Below the pieces are notes generated by a model that did no database searches, was not told the DNA's origin, and was given only the letters and a program-made list of their open reading frames with translations. The position numbers and the translations under genes are program-made. A stretch of 64,000 nt of DNA from Hellea sp. (GTDB lineage Bacteria > Pseudomonadota > Alphaproteobacteria > Caulobacterales > Maricaulaceae): NCBI GenBank assembly GCA_020629875.1, contig JAHDCL010000002.1, positions 15,976 through 79,975 of the forward strand, read 5' to 3'. Numbering within the stretch: position 1 is the first letter of the stretch; every line of letters begins with the position of its first letter. Positions 9,329 to 19,930 of this stretch are shown here, piece after piece.

Positions 9329-10723
9329 CTAACGCCAATCCCGCCGAATTTTAAAAGTCAAATCAGCCGAACCATTGGCGGGGACCTTTACCGCCCAGAC
9401 TTTGGAATATGCGTCACGGTCTTTACTTTTTATATTCTCTTCCAAAATCGTCCATTTGGTGAACCAACCCGGGAAGTTATGATGAATATAGACCGTCGCT
9501 GCCTCAGACTTAGCATTACGGACCTCATATTTCATCTCAGTATCCAAAACATAGCGGCTAACTTTGGTTTCTTTGACCTTTGTCGACTTGACCGTAATGT
9601 CAAAGGCCTCGCCAATCTTCATGGAAATATCAGAACCCGCGGCCATGTGATCAATCTGGTTTTCCCCCACAAATTGAGACTTACCGCGCTGATCCTTTGA
9701 ATACACCCGTACCGTTCCCTTGGGTAAGGCCTCTCCCAAGCCGCCTGCTTTGGAATTTGAGAAGGCGATGCGAGAATCCACACTTTGCGGGTTCTCAACA
9801 GTTTGAAACCCGTTGGGATAAAACTCATAGACTTTGCGAGCTTTCACCGCATCAGCGTCAATAAAAGAGACTTGCTTTGTTTGTTTTGTTGACAGCGTCG
9901 TACGGCCCGGAAGCGGATAAATGTAATTATCCCCTATTCGCTCAGCCGTTCCCGCTTCAAAACCGCCATTTCGCAGGCCATTATTGCGATTGTTATAACG
10001 ATTTCTGTTGTAATTATTGTGGTTGTTTTGATTACCAATTTTTCCAGCAATCACAGAGAGCTCAGCATCTTCGAAACTCGTATTGGTTTGATTGTTGATG
10101 GTCGCCCACCCCTGAAGGCTCATCGTTTCGTCTTTTTCATCAAAGACAGCCACATAATCCCCGCGCCAACTAATACCATTTGTCAGATATGTCAGTTCCG
10201 CGTCACGAAGACCGGGCGCGGCGGAGTCAACGGCAACCGAGAGTGTGGGTTTCGCCCTTAGATTATCAGGAACTCTAGGAAAGACGACTCGCGTGGGGAT
10301 ATTATCATCCCGCAACACCTCAATACTATTGCCTGTTTGTATCACCACGCCATTATTGACGGAGAGGACTTTGACGCGCTGTGATGTTTCAGCGCCCGTA
10401 GCAGGGTTGGTGCGAATGATTTCGACATATTGACCAACGGCTTTTTCCATTAGCTTACTGGGTGAAAGCAGGTCGAAGTCAAAATTTTGTTCAATAATCT
10501 CTATGCCGTCTGCTTTTAATGTCACACTAGGCGATATAATCTGAGAGGACACACCGGGCATTTCGACGACCTGTTCCCCACTTTTTAGGTCCAATATGCG
10601 ATTATCAACCACAAGCGCGCGATTGTCGCCATAGATTGTCAGGGCCACATCATCAGCGAAAGCGGGCGAAACTGCCATGAATGGAAGGGTAAGAAGAGGA
10701 AGGTAAAGGTGTTTTTTCAACAT
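9329..10723 (-). CDS. DUF4139-like secreted protein, tandem paralogue of the downstream gene
   Basis: 464 aa, signal peptide; LTYLTNGISWRGDYVAVFD and YPLPGRTTLSTKQTKQVSFID align by eye to the neighbouring DUF4139 ORF. Confidence 0.75.
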   Translation of the reverse strand: MLKKHLYLPLLTLPFMAVSPAFADDVALTIYGDNRALVVDNRILDLKSGEQVVEMPGVSSQIISPSVTLKADGIEIIEQNFDFDLLSPSKLMEKAVGQYVEIIRTNPATGAETSQRVKVLSVNNGVVIQTGNSIEVLRDDNIPTRVVFPRVPDNLRAKPTLSVAVDSAAPGLRDAELTYLTNGISWRGDYVAVFDEKDETMSLQGWATINNQTNTSFEDAELSVIAGKIGNQNNHNNYNRNRYNNRNNGLRNGGFEAGTAERIGDNYIYPLPGRTTLSTKQTKQVSFIDADAVKARKVYEFYPNGFQTVENPQSVDSRIAFSNSKAGGLGEALPKGTVRVYSKDQRGKSQFVGENQIDHMAAGSDISMKIGEAFDITVKSTKVKETKVSRYVLDTEMKYEVRNAKSEAATVYIHHNFPGWFTKWTILEENIKSKDRDAYSKVWAVKVPANGSADLTFKIRRDWR

Positions 10724-10962
10724 AAAATTGTCCTTTCAGTACCGCGACAATAGGTCGAACTTAACACCAAAGCAATTGAGCTCTCTTTTTTGGTTAAATT
10801 ATGTCCAACAACATCTCGAATTTCTCGCGTTTTAACCCCTTGCATCGCGGCGCGTTTTCACATAAGTAGCGCGGCGATATAGGAATCTCTTGGCTCTATA
10901 TTCGTTTCGCCGCCTTTACGGGCGGTTCATTATTTTTAGAGCCCCTAAAAGGTAGAAGAAAA

Positions 10963-11616
10963 ATGAGTGTTGTTCTTGATGTAAGTGTACGTGAAAACAC
11001 AGGCACAGGCGGTGCGCGCGAAGCTCGCCGTAATAATCTTGTCCCCGGCGTTATTTATGGTGGCGACGAAGCGTCTGTTGCAGTCGCTGTGAAATATAAT
11101 GAAGTTCTGAAAGCTATCAATTCAGGACAGTTTATCGGTAGCATGATTGAGCTTAAGCACGATGGTAAAGCACAGAAAGTCTTCACAAAGGACATTCAGT
11201 TTCACCCTGTGACAGATGCACCGATGCATCTCGACTTTTACCGCGTAACCAACAAAACACTTATCGAAGTTGAAGTCTCTGTAAACTTTGTTGGCGAAGA
11301 AGAATCTCCTGGCCTGAAAGAAGGCGGAACACTAAATGTCGTTCGCTATTCTATCGAAGTTAAGTGCCCAGCGGGTGACATTCCTGACAACATCGAAGTT
11401 GATGTATCCAAAATGGAAATTGGCGATTCAATTCACATTTCTGACGTATCATTGCCAAAAGGTGCCAAGCCAACAATTGACGATCGTGACTTCACAATTG
11501 CGACTGTCGTTGCTTCTCGCGCAGCTGTTGAAGCTAATACTGAGGAAGATGGCGAAGCTGTTGCAGCCGGTGATGTTCCTGCAGACGCACAAGGCGATGC
11601 TGAGGGCGAAGGCTAA
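10963..11616 (+). CDS. rplY: 50S ribosomal protein L25/general stress protein Ctc
   Basis: 217 aa; TGTGGAREARRNNLVPGVIYGG, HLDFYRV, VVRYSIEVKCPAGDIPDNIEVDVS motifs. Confidence 0.95.
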   Translation: MSVVLDVSVRENTGTGGAREARRNNLVPGVIYGGDEASVAVAVKYNEVLKAINSGQFIGSMIELKHDGKAQKVFTKDIQFHPVTDAPMHLDFYRVTNKTLIEVEVSVNFVGEEESPGLKEGGTLNVVRYSIEVKCPAGDIPDNIEVDVSKMEIGDSIHISDVSLPKGAKPTIDDRDFTIATVVASRAAVEANTEEDGEAVAAGDVPADAQGDAEGEG

Positions 11617-11621
11617 GCCAC

Positions 11622-12230
11622 TTGTTTGGCTGGTTTCGCCGCAAACGAGCGGAGCCTGATATGCTTTTATGGGTTGGCTTAGGTAATCCCGGCGCAAAAT
11701 ATGCCGGGAACCGTCACAATATCGGCTTTATGGTCATAGACGCCATTGGCGATGACCATCACTTCCCTGCTGAGAAATCTCAATTCAAAGGGATGGCACG
11801 CCAAGGTCTTATTGGCGGCAAAAAAGTTTTGCTGCTTAAGCCTATGACATTCATGAATGAGTCGGGACAATCCGTTCAAGCAGCTATGTCATTTTATAAG
11901 ATCCCTCTGGAGAACGTAACCGTCTTCCATGATGAACTTGATTTGGCGCCCGGAAAATTTCGAATGAAAACTGGCGGCGGAATTGCGGGACACAACGGCC
12001 TACGATCAATTCGCCAGCATTGCGGAGAGAACTTCCACCGCGCACGCTTAGGCATTGGTCATCCTGGTCATAAGGATCGGGTGCATAGTTATGTGCTCAG
12101 CGACTTTGCAAAAGCGGAACACAACACACGAGATGATATTTGTAATGGGTCCGCCCGCTATGCGGAGCTGCTCGCAGACGGAAATCGCGAGTTATTTCAA
12201 ACGCGCGTCACTGAATATATAAAGGGTTAG
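11622..12230 (+). CDS. pth: Aminoacyl-tRNA (peptidyl-tRNA) hydrolase
   Basis: LLWVGLGNPGAKYAGNRHNIGFMVID, KPMTFMNESGQSV, HDELDLAPGKFRMKTGGGIAGHNGLRSI. Alternative start at 11661. Confidence 0.95.
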   Translation: MFGWFRRKRAEPDMLLWVGLGNPGAKYAGNRHNIGFMVIDAIGDDHHFPAEKSQFKGMARQGLIGGKKVLLLKPMTFMNESGQSVQAAMSFYKIPLENVTVFHDELDLAPGKFRMKTGGGIAGHNGLRSIRQHCGENFHRARLGIGHPGHKDRVHSYVLSDFAKAEHNTRDDICNGSARYAELLADGNRELFQTRVTEYIKG

Positions 12231-12234
12231 ATTC

Positions 12235-13332
12235 ATGGGTTTTAAATGCGGTATTGTAGGTTTACCTAATGTTGGAAAATCCACACTTTTCAATGCCTTA
12301 ACTAAGACGGCTAATGCGCAAGCGGCAAACTATCCTTTCTGTACAATCGAACCTAACGTTGGTGACGTAGCCGTGCCTGAACCTCGCCTTGATACGATTG
12401 CGGAGATAGGTAAATCTGCCCAGCGCATCCCTGCTCGCATGAACTTTGTGGATATTGCAGGCCTCGTTAAGGGCGCCTCAAAAGGTGAAGGCATGGGCAA
12501 TCAATTCCTCGCCAATATCCGCGAAACAGACGCCGTTATTTATGTTCTGCGCTGCTTTGAGGATGACGACATTACCCATGTTGATGGCCGCATCGACCCC
12601 ATGTCAGACTTCGAGACCATTGAAACAGAATTGATGCTAGCTGACCTGGAAAGCCTCGAAAAACGCAAGCCCGGCCTCGAGAAAAAACTCAAACAAAAAG
12701 ACGCGGATGCGATTCAGACCATGCGCTTGATTGAAACGGCTATTGCAATTCTTGAAGATGGCAAACCGGCCCGAACCGCCGAAATTGATGAAGATGATAA
12801 AAAAGCATGGCGCATGCTACAGCTCCTAACATCCAAGCCGGTTCTTTACGTCGCCAATGTTGACGAGGAGAGCGCTGCCGAGGGTAATGCTTTCTCGGCA
12901 AAAGTTCTCGCCCACGCTGAATCTGAAGGTGCTCAAGCAGTTATTATATCAGCGCAGATAGAGTCAGAAATGGCCCTGCTAGACGATGAAGAACAAAAAG
13001 AGTATTTAGGTGCCATTGGACTCGAAGAGCCCGGCCTGAACCGTCTCATCAGATCTGGTTATGCGTTGTTAGGTCTTCAAACATATTTCACCGTGGGCCC
13101 CAAAGAAGCCCGTGCTTGGACCTTCCAAAAGGGCTGGTCTGCCCCAAAATGCGCAGGCGTCATCCATGGCGACTTTGAAAAAGGGTTCATTCGCGCAGAG
13201 ACAACGGCCTATGAGGACTATGTTGCAAATAATGGGGAGCAAGGCGCAAAAGAGGCTGGGAAGGTCCGCCAAGAAGGGAAAGACTATATCGTCAAAGACG
13301 GCGACATTATGCTCTTTAAGTTTAACGTATAA
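12235..13332 (+). CDS. ychF: Redox-regulated ATPase YchF
   Basis: [41 protein letters not shown]-terminal TGS-like region ending [11 protein letters not shown]. Confidence 0.96.
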   Translation: MGFKCGIVGLPNVGKSTLFNALTKTANAQAANYPFCTIEPNVGDVAVPEPRLDTIAEIGKSAQRIPARMNFVDIAGLVKGASKGEGMGNQFLANIRETDAVIYVLRCFEDDDITHVDGRIDPMSDFETIETELMLADLESLEKRKPGLEKKLKQKDADAIQTMRLIETAIAILEDGKPARTAEIDEDDKKAWRMLQLLTSKPVLYVANVDEESAAEGNAFSAKVLAHAESEGAQAVIISAQIESEMALLDDEEQKEYLGAIGLEEPGLNRLIRSGYALLGLQTYFTVGPKEARAWTFQKGWSAPKCAGVIHGDFEKGFIRAETTAYEDYVANNGEQGAKEAGKVRQEGKDYIVKDGDIMLFKFNV

Positions 13333-13439
13333 TACGCGGGGCTTACCACAGCTCCAAGGGGGTTAACGAGCATTAGCAGTTCATTTGCGAAGTTTTAAGA
13401 CTGTTAGGCCACGATACGCTCCAAATTTGGAGTATTCGG

Positions 13440-14027
13440 ATGCCTCTTACAAATACGATGAAAGCTATAGGCCTGCTGGCCGTTAGTTTCTGCGCTGCAG
13501 TGCCAGCCTATGCGAACACCTCTACCTCTCCAATTACTTTAGCTCTATCTGAACTGGGAGTAACTCTTGACGAGTTACCCCAATTCGCTGCGAATACACC
13601 CAAAACCTTCAAATCCAACGACCCTTCAATTCGCCAAACACAGTTTGAAGTTAGCGGAGTTGTTGTGACGCTGACTGGGAAGAGTTTTAATAGCAGCTCT
13701 CAAATTTCAAAGGTTACATTTAACCTCGGTAAGGACCACGAGAAAGCTACAAGCCTCGAAAATTTATTCAATTCTAACTTCGCACCAAGCCGACGCGCTC
13801 GCGATCGCAAGTTATGGAAGTTTCCGACGACAGAACCCCTAGGCTGGAGTTCTAAGCAAACGAGGGTGTCTCTCTTCAAAAATAGCAACCAAGATATCAT
13901 TTTCACGATAGACCGACGGGGTGTTGGCCCTGGTAATACGTCGATGAGATCGCAAAAAGCAATGAAATCTAGTGCAAAAAAAGCGTCGCAGCCTCGTCAG
14001 AGAGTCAAAAAGCGGAATGATTTTTAA
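13440..14027 (+). CDS. Hypothetical secreted protein
   Basis: 195-aa ORF with signal peptide (GLLAVSFCAAVPAYA); stop abuts the ATG of the next ORF (TAA/ATG). Confidence 0.6.
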   Translation: MPLTNTMKAIGLLAVSFCAAVPAYANTSTSPITLALSELGVTLDELPQFAANTPKTFKSNDPSIRQTQFEVSGVVVTLTGKSFNSSSQISKVTFNLGKDHEKATSLENLFNSNFAPSRRARDRKLWKFPTTEPLGWSSKQTRVSLFKNSNQDIIFTIDRRGVGPGNTSMRSQKAMKSSAKKASQPRQRVKKRNDF

Positions 14028-15953
14028 ATGCGACACATGAAGTCCCCGTCCACAAAACTTACAGGCGCACTCAAGCTCGCCGCTTGCTTCTTCTTGGGGC
14101 AGTTCGTTTACACAAATGCAGCAGCCCAAACCTTCGAAAACACAACGGCTGGAGCCCTGGGTGCCGGAACAGCTTGCGGCACAAATAATCTAACACGGAC
14201 AATTTCCGTTTCGGGGGGGCCAACCTCAATCACCGACTTAGATTTGGGATTATTGCTCCCTCACGAATATCGCGGTGACTTACGCGTGAGACTAGTTTCG
14301 CCCTCAAACACTGATGTTCAGGTCATAAACCATGATTTCGGTATCAGCGTTACTAACTACAACATTAAGCTAGATGATACAGCCCCAGACTTGATCAACA
14401 ATGGTGGCCATACGACCGCTGACGGCACCCTCGCCCCGCCCTATGAAAATGACGTTAGGCCGAACAATCCCCTTTCGGCTTTCAACGGAGAAAACGCGAA
14501 TGGTGATTGGGACGTCATAATTTGTGACAATTGGGGCCAAGCTGATGACGGATCGTTTCAGCGCGCTACCTTATTTTTCCTCAACCCCAATGACGCGGAT
14601 CTGTCTCTTTCTGTCAATGCAGGGACTAACTCACCGGCGCAAAATTCATCGGTCAATTTGACGTTCGACCTCTTAAACGCTGGGCCAGCTTCGGCGACAA
14701 ATGTATCTGCTCAGATTAATCTTCCGAGCGGCCTAACTTATAATTCTCATAGCGGCCCAGGCACTTTCGATGATGCCACAGGGCTCTGGACATTGCCCGC
14801 AAGTTTAACGGGCGGAACAACTAATTCTCTCACCATCAATGCCACCGTGGGATATTTTGGTCCCTATGATATCACCGCTGAAGTCACAGCCTCCGATCAA
14901 AACGATCCGGACTCAACGCCGAACAATGGTATCACATCAGAAGACGACCACGACATTTTAACGCTCACCCCCGCCCCGGCGCCAACCCCCCCTAGCCTAA
15001 CCTGCGCTGCGGCAGATCAATTCACCCATAGTTGGGACGCGCCAGGCACCACGAATGGCTGGACATCCGGAGCTCTGACCGACAGCTATACAGTCAACGG
15101 CGTCGATTTGGACTTTACCCTTAGCGGCAGTACAGGCAGCTTCCTTGCATATAACGGGACTAATACACCTGTAACCGATACGGTTCTCACGGGCGGCCAA
15201 CCGGCAGCTTATGGATTATTTTACCTCATCGATTTTCCGTCAAACACGAGTTCTCTTGTCACTACAATTGATGTCGGAGTTCCCGGAATTGGCGTCGGAG
15301 ATGCGCAGTTTTCTTTATATGACGTGGACTTTGACAACGGAGCATTTACGGACAGAATTACCGTAACGGGTTTCCATAATGGCACGGCTGTAACGCCGGT
15401 TCTGACGCCTAGCTCGGCGAATACCGTTTCAGGGCCGAGCATTGTGGGAACTGGGGCATCCGGTTTGACTGAGTCTGCCGGCAATATGACGGCAACTTTT
15501 CTTGCGCCTATCGATCAAATTGTCATCACCTATGACAACCCACCCAACGCGCCCGCCGATCCTTTGCAGCAGGGCATAACAATCGCGCCGATAACCATGT
15601 GTCCCTTCTTGGCTGCGGATCTCACCGCCGTAAAATCTGTGGAGGTTTATGACCCCGCTAATGAGGGACTGTATATGACCCCTGGCAATGAGGTGCTCTA
15701 CAGAATTACTGTCACAAATAGCGATACAGCAACAGCCGACGCGGACGCGATTGACCTTTCGGATACTCTCCCGGATAATGTGCGTTTTGTATCTGCAACG
15801 ACAACAGGTTTTACCGGGGGCAGTTTTGGCTCCCCTGCTCTTCCCGCAGCCAATACCGACTGCGTGGGCGGAGCATGTGTTATCCGTTACTCAGGCGCGT
15901 CACTGCCCATAGATACGACGGGTGAAATACAGATTAGAGCTATTATCAAATAA
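14028..15953 (+). CDS. Secreted protein with proprotein-convertase P-domain-like region and DUF11-type repeats
   Basis: LLPHEYRGDLRVRLVSPSNTDVQVINHDFG...FNGENANGDWDVIICDNWGQADDGSFQRATLFF (P-domain); VTNSDTATADADAIDLSDTLPDNVRFVSAT (DUF11-like). Confidence 0.75.
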   Translation: MRHMKSPSTKLTGALKLAACFFLGQFVYTNAAAQTFENTTAGALGAGTACGTNNLTRTISVSGGPTSITDLDLGLLLPHEYRGDLRVRLVSPSNTDVQVINHDFGISVTNYNIKLDDTAPDLINNGGHTTADGTLAPPYENDVRPNNPLSAFNGENANGDWDVIICDNWGQADDGSFQRATLFFLNPNDADLSLSVNAGTNSPAQNSSVNLTFDLLNAGPASATNVSAQINLPSGLTYNSHSGPGTFDDATGLWTLPASLTGGTTNSLTINATVGYFGPYDITAEVTASDQNDPDSTPNNGITSEDDHDILTLTPAPAPTPPSLTCAAADQFTHSWDAPGTTNGWTSGALTDSYTVNGVDLDFTLSGSTGSFLAYNGTNTPVTDTVLTGGQPAAYGLFYLIDFPSNTSSLVTTIDVGVPGIGVGDAQFSLYDVDFDNGAFTDRITVTGFHNGTAVTPVLTPSSANTVSGPSIVGTGASGLTESAGNMTATFLAPIDQIVITYDNPPNAPADPLQQGITIAPITMCPFLAADLTAVKSVEVYDPANEGLYMTPGNEVLYRITVTNSDTATADADAIDLSDTLPDNVRFVSATTTGFTGGSFGSPALPAANTDCVGGACVIRYSGASLPIDTTGEIQIRAIIK

Positions 15954-15967
15954 GAGTGGTCGAAGGG

Positions 15968-16495
15968 CTAATGGCCATCAAACTTTACAAGTGTTGTTAC
16001 AGGGATTCCCATACGCACTAAGCGTTCAACACCGCCTAACTCTGGCAAATCCACAACAAAAGCCGCGCCAATAATATTCGCGCCTGTCTTTCGCAATAAA
16101 TGAACAGCCGCTTCTGCGGTTCCGCCCGTGGCAATCAGGTCATCAATAATTAGAACGTTCTCGCCCTTACGAATACTGTCAGCATGGATTTCAACGGTAT
16201 CAGTTCCGTATTCCAGCTCATAGTCTTGTTCAAAGGTGTCAAAGGGAAGCTTGCCCTTCTTTCGTATAGGTACAAAGCCTGCGCCGAGCTCATAGGCGAC
16301 CGCCGTCCCAAAGGTGAAGCCCCGCGCTTCTATTCCCGCAACATTGTCGACATCTTTATACTTATAAGGCGCTGAAAGCTGAATCACCGCCTCCGCTAAG
16401 GCTCTTCGGTTGGTCAAGAGAGTCGTGATATCACGGTACATGATACCGGGTTTCGGAAAGTCTGGTATGGTTCGGATAGCGTCTCTTAAGTTCAT
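15968..16495 (-). CDS. apt: Adenine phosphoribosyltransferase
   Basis: [48 protein letters not shown]. Confidence 0.96.
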   Translation of the reverse strand: MNLRDAIRTIPDFPKPGIMYRDITTLLTNRRALAEAVIQLSAPYKYKDVDNVAGIEARGFTFGTAVAYELGAGFVPIRKKGKLPFDTFEQDYELEYGTDTVEIHADSIRKGENVLIIDDLIATGGTAEAAVHLLRKTGANIIGAAFVVDLPELGGVERLVRMGIPVTTLVKFDGH

Positions 16496-17136
16496 TGATT
16501 GACCTTATCAGTATCTGGCAGAATATGTGTCTCGATAAATGCGTTTGCTTCCCAATCCTGAAAGTCAGCATCTGACATCAGTTCGGAAATATAAGTATCT
16601 GAACGTGCGGTACGCGGGAGATCATAACTCGCAAACCGTGTGGCTGCTGGGGTATAAAAAGCATCCGCTATTGACCAGTCATTAAAGAGAAACGGACCGT
16701 CGTGACGAGACAAAAGCTCATCCCATAAAGCTACCATTTCAGCCGCATCATCTAAGCACTCTTGCGGAACGGGCTTGGACGTGCGGCGACGAAGGTTCAT
16801 GGGCGCCTCGCGCCGAATAGCTTCAAACCCTTCATGCATAAGTTTCGTAACGCGAATGGCCTCAGCTTTATCGGCCGCATCTTTGGGCCAAAGATTGGGA
16901 ACTGCCTTGGCACAGAACTCGGAGATTGCGAGGCTATCGGGGAGCATATCTCCATTAATTTCCAAGACCGGAACAGTGCCCGCATCAGATAAAGCCAATA
17001 GCTTATCCTTAAACCCCGGAACGTCTAAATCAATCACCTCTTCTTCAAAAGGCAGCTCAGCTTTGCGCAACACCAACCATGGGCGCAATGACCAAGAAGA
17101 GTAGTTATAGTTTCCAATGTAGAGTTTCAAAGACAT
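16492..17136 (-). CDS. Glutathione S-transferase family protein
   Basis: [54 protein letters not shown]; 4-bp overlap with apt. Confidence 0.88.
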   Translation of the reverse strand: MSLKLYIGNYNYSSWSLRPWLVLRKAELPFEEEVIDLDVPGFKDKLLALSDAGTVPVLEINGDMLPDSLAISEFCAKAVPNLWPKDAADKAEAIRVTKLMHEGFEAIRREAPMNLRRRTSKPVPQECLDDAAEMVALWDELLSRHDGPFLFNDWSIADAFYTPAATRFASYDLPRTARSDTYISELMSDADFQDWEANAFIETHILPDTDKVNQ

Positions 17137-17144
17137 AGGTTTTC

Positions 17145-18377
17145 TTATCGATTTATCAGCTTCAGAGCCATTAATAGTTTTTCGCGATCCGCTGTAAAGT
17201 TACTCCGAACCCAGAGCGCTTTAAGGGCGTCCAGCACTTTCCCCATTTTTGGTCCAGGCTCGACGCCCGCCATTTTAAGATCTTTACCAGACAGGGGGAA
17301 TTCTGGTGGTGTCCAACCCATCGCCAGATCAGCGAGGCTCATCCACCGCGAGCTCAGTAGAGCATCTTCCTCGCCCGCAGCTCTCACGCGCGCGCGATCA
17401 ACAACAACTTGTTTCCCCGCATGATAAATAGCTTTCAATTTCTCACTATTTTCGGCGTGCGGGTCTAGGGCGACCGAACTATCAGACCAAGCGCGCAGCC
17501 GCGCCGTTTCCTTTGTGCTCATTTTCAGCCTTTTACAGAGCAGCGCCATTTGCAAGGGCTCCCTCGCGCTCATCGCCATCAAGCGGAGTTGCGGGTCTGG
17601 CAATATCCCTTCTCGTGCCTCAAGAGCCACCATTTTGGATAGCCCTTCCGCATTGCTAGCCTCAGGTAAAAGAGTGTCCAGAATCTCATTGGTCAGCATT
17701 ATCCTAACCGCGCGTGATGGATCGCTTGCAAAGAGGAGTTTCTTTAGCTCCGACCAAACCCGTTCGGCGGAGAGTTTCTTGAGCCCTTGCCTGTTTTCAC
17801 GGCACGCCTTTAACGCGGCCGCATCAATCTTTGCCTCGCCACCATAGCATGCAAGAAATCGAAAAAAGCGCAAAATTCGTAGGTAGTCTTCCTGTACTCT
17901 TGCCTCAGCATCGCCAACAAAACGGAATTTTTTGACGTTTAAATCATCTATTCCCTGATCTGTGGGGTCAAATACCTTTCCGTCATAGTCCGCATATAAT
18001 GCATTTATCGTTAGATCGCGCCGCTGGGCATCTTCGGCCCAATCAGTGGTGAAAGCCACCACAGCACGCCGCCCATCCGTTTCCACATCCTTACGCAGGC
18101 TTGTAATTTCAATGGCTTCTTTATCTAAAACAGCGGTAATTGTTCCGTGGTCGATTCCCGTGGGGATATATCTAATACTAGCGGCATCCATAGCTTTGGC
18201 CACGTCGGTAGGCTCAAGCTGGGTAGCCAAATCTATATCCCCAACTTCTACCCCCATAAGCGCATTCCGTACACACCCGCCAACGAAACGCACGCTGCCT
18301 TTTGGCAGCGCTTGGAATATCGCGGAAATGGCCTGACTTCGCATCCAAGGAAATTTTTGGGGATCTAACGCATTCAT
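17145..18377 (-). CDS. cca: CCA tRNA nucleotidyltransferase
   Basis: VRFVGGCVRNALMGVEVGDIDLATQLEP; RRDLTINALYADYDGKVFDPTDQGIDDL. Confidence 0.93.
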   Translation of the reverse strand: MNALDPQKFPWMRSQAISAIFQALPKGSVRFVGGCVRNALMGVEVGDIDLATQLEPTDVAKAMDAASIRYIPTGIDHGTITAVLDKEAIEITSLRKDVETDGRRAVVAFTTDWAEDAQRRDLTINALYADYDGKVFDPTDQGIDDLNVKKFRFVGDAEARVQEDYLRILRFFRFLACYGGEAKIDAAALKACRENRQGLKKLSAERVWSELKKLLFASDPSRAVRIMLTNEILDTLLPEASNAEGLSKMVALEAREGILPDPQLRLMAMSAREPLQMALLCKRLKMSTKETARLRAWSDSSVALDPHAENSEKLKAIYHAGKQVVVDRARVRAAGEEDALLSSRWMSLADLAMGWTPPEFPLSGKDLKMAGVEPGPKMGKVLDALKALWVRSNFTADREKLLMALKLINR

Positions 18378-18391
18378 GTGACCTCTCTAAA

Positions 18392-19306
18392 CTAGAGACC
18401 CAAAGCGTCCATCGTTTTTTTGCCAAAGCCTCGATAAGCGGAAGGAAACTTAGTGTCCGTGATCCCTTGTTCCTGAGCTAAGACAGATAATAGGCTGCGC
18501 CCACGTGTCGGCGTCTCAGGTTTAAGACTATAAAATGGATCGGCAAAAGCCTCTTTCGCATCCACCAGAGACCATCCCTGTTCTCTTAAAGCCACTAATA
18601 CATCATCCATAAATAACGCGTTCAAGATGTTGTGATGCATAAGCATTGCGTGAGGGATACCAGTATACCCCAGCTGCTCAGCGAGATTATGAAAATGCTC
18701 AGCCAAAATCACAACCGCGTTCACATAATATGTGCGATAAGCCTCTAAGTCTGTGGTACCATCTACTTTTAAGGCCTTCTCCATCCGGTCAGTTGTGAAC
18801 CAGTCAATAGAGTCCACTGTGACTGCTGCATTCTGAAACCTATGCTCCGCCAAAAAATTTCGGTATTCGCCCACTTTTTCTGGGGTTCCACCCTCTGCCA
18901 AAAATGGAAAACGAAAGATTTTCTCATAGCTAGCGTATTTCGAGAGCAACACATCGTTTTTGAGAATATCTGCTTTAATAATCCCCACCTCTTCCTGCGA
19001 GGAATTCATATGAGAATATGTATGATTCCCGATCATGTGACCTGCATCCGACCAGCTTTGAACGATTTCATTTCCGAAAACGCTATCGACAAAGCGCCCC
19101 GTCACAAAGCCAGCGGCCTTGTGCTTATGTTTTTCGAAGGTCTCTAATATCCGCTCATTGCGTTCGCGGGGATTCAGGCGCAGATCGAAACCCAAGCTAA
19201 AATCGTCCATCGTTACGGCAATTTTTTTAATGGGTTTGCTGACAATAGCAGGCGCGCATCCACCCATTGCCAATGCCCCTACAATGAACCCGCGCCGACT
19301 TATCAT
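18392..19306 (-). CDS. Polysaccharide deacetylase family lipoprotein (probable Tat substrate)
   Basis: MISRRGFIVGALAMGGCAP (RR + lipobox); VTMDDF...IGNHTYSHMNSS, NodB-like motifs. Confidence 0.82.
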   Translation of the reverse strand: MISRRGFIVGALAMGGCAPAIVSKPIKKIAVTMDDFSLGFDLRLNPRERNERILETFEKHKHKAAGFVTGRFVDSVFGNEIVQSWSDAGHMIGNHTYSHMNSSQEEVGIIKADILKNDVLLSKYASYEKIFRFPFLAEGGTPEKVGEYRNFLAEHRFQNAAVTVDSIDWFTTDRMEKALKVDGTTDLEAYRTYYVNAVVILAEHFHNLAEQLGYTGIPHAMLMHHNILNALFMDDVLVALREQGWSLVDAKEAFADPFYSLKPETPTRGRSLLSVLAQEQGITDTKFPSAYRGFGKKTMDALGL

Positions 19307-19924
19307 TTAATATTCCGTTTCATAAACGCCCAAATAGCTACGTTGATAAAGCCGATACATCATCATGGCTGTCATCCCCCAAATATTCCGGTGGATTCCA
19401 TCCTTACTCTCATAGGGCATATCGTAGAGGCGGTGATTTTTACCTTCGAAGAAAACATCCCGCGCAATATGATTTTTTGCATTCATAACAAATGACAGCG
19501 GCGTTTCAAAGACGTCGTCTACTTCCCGCGCATCCGGAACAATCGCGGCGTCGGGACTCACGATGCCGACAAAAGGTGTCACCCTGTACTCACTCACCGC
19601 GTTGAATGAAGGCAAGCGGCCAATAACGGATATGTCAGAGGGTTCTAAGCCCACTTCCTCATTGGTCTCTCTCAAAGCAGCTTGCAGCGCACTTTCGCCC
19701 TCTTCACGTTTTCCGCCTGGAAACGCAATTTGTCCCGCATGAGAAGGCATGGTCTCAGGCCGTTGCGTAAGGATAACCTGCCACTCATCTCGCTTGACCA
19801 AAGGCATTAACACGGATGCCCCTCGCTGCCCCTTGCGTTTTATAGCATCCGCACCATCGGAAATATCAACGGGTAACAATCCCTCACGAAGTTTGTCTAT
19901 CACAATATCAGAATCAAAACTCAT
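19307..19924 (-). CDS. NUDIX hydrolase, CoA pyrophosphatase-like
   Basis: GQIAFPGGKREEGESALQAALRETNEEVGL (Nudix box with preceding LLTQR/GQIAFPGG signature). Confidence 0.9.
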   Translation of the reverse strand: MSFDSDIVIDKLREGLLPVDISDGADAIKRKGQRGASVLMPLVKRDEWQVILTQRPETMPSHAGQIAFPGGKREEGESALQAALRETNEEVGLEPSDISVIGRLPSFNAVSEYRVTPFVGIVSPDAAIVPDAREVDDVFETPLSFVMNAKNHIARDVFFEGKNHRLYDMPYESKDGIHRNIWGMTAMMMYRLYQRSYLGVYETEY

Positions 19925-19930
19925 ACGTGA

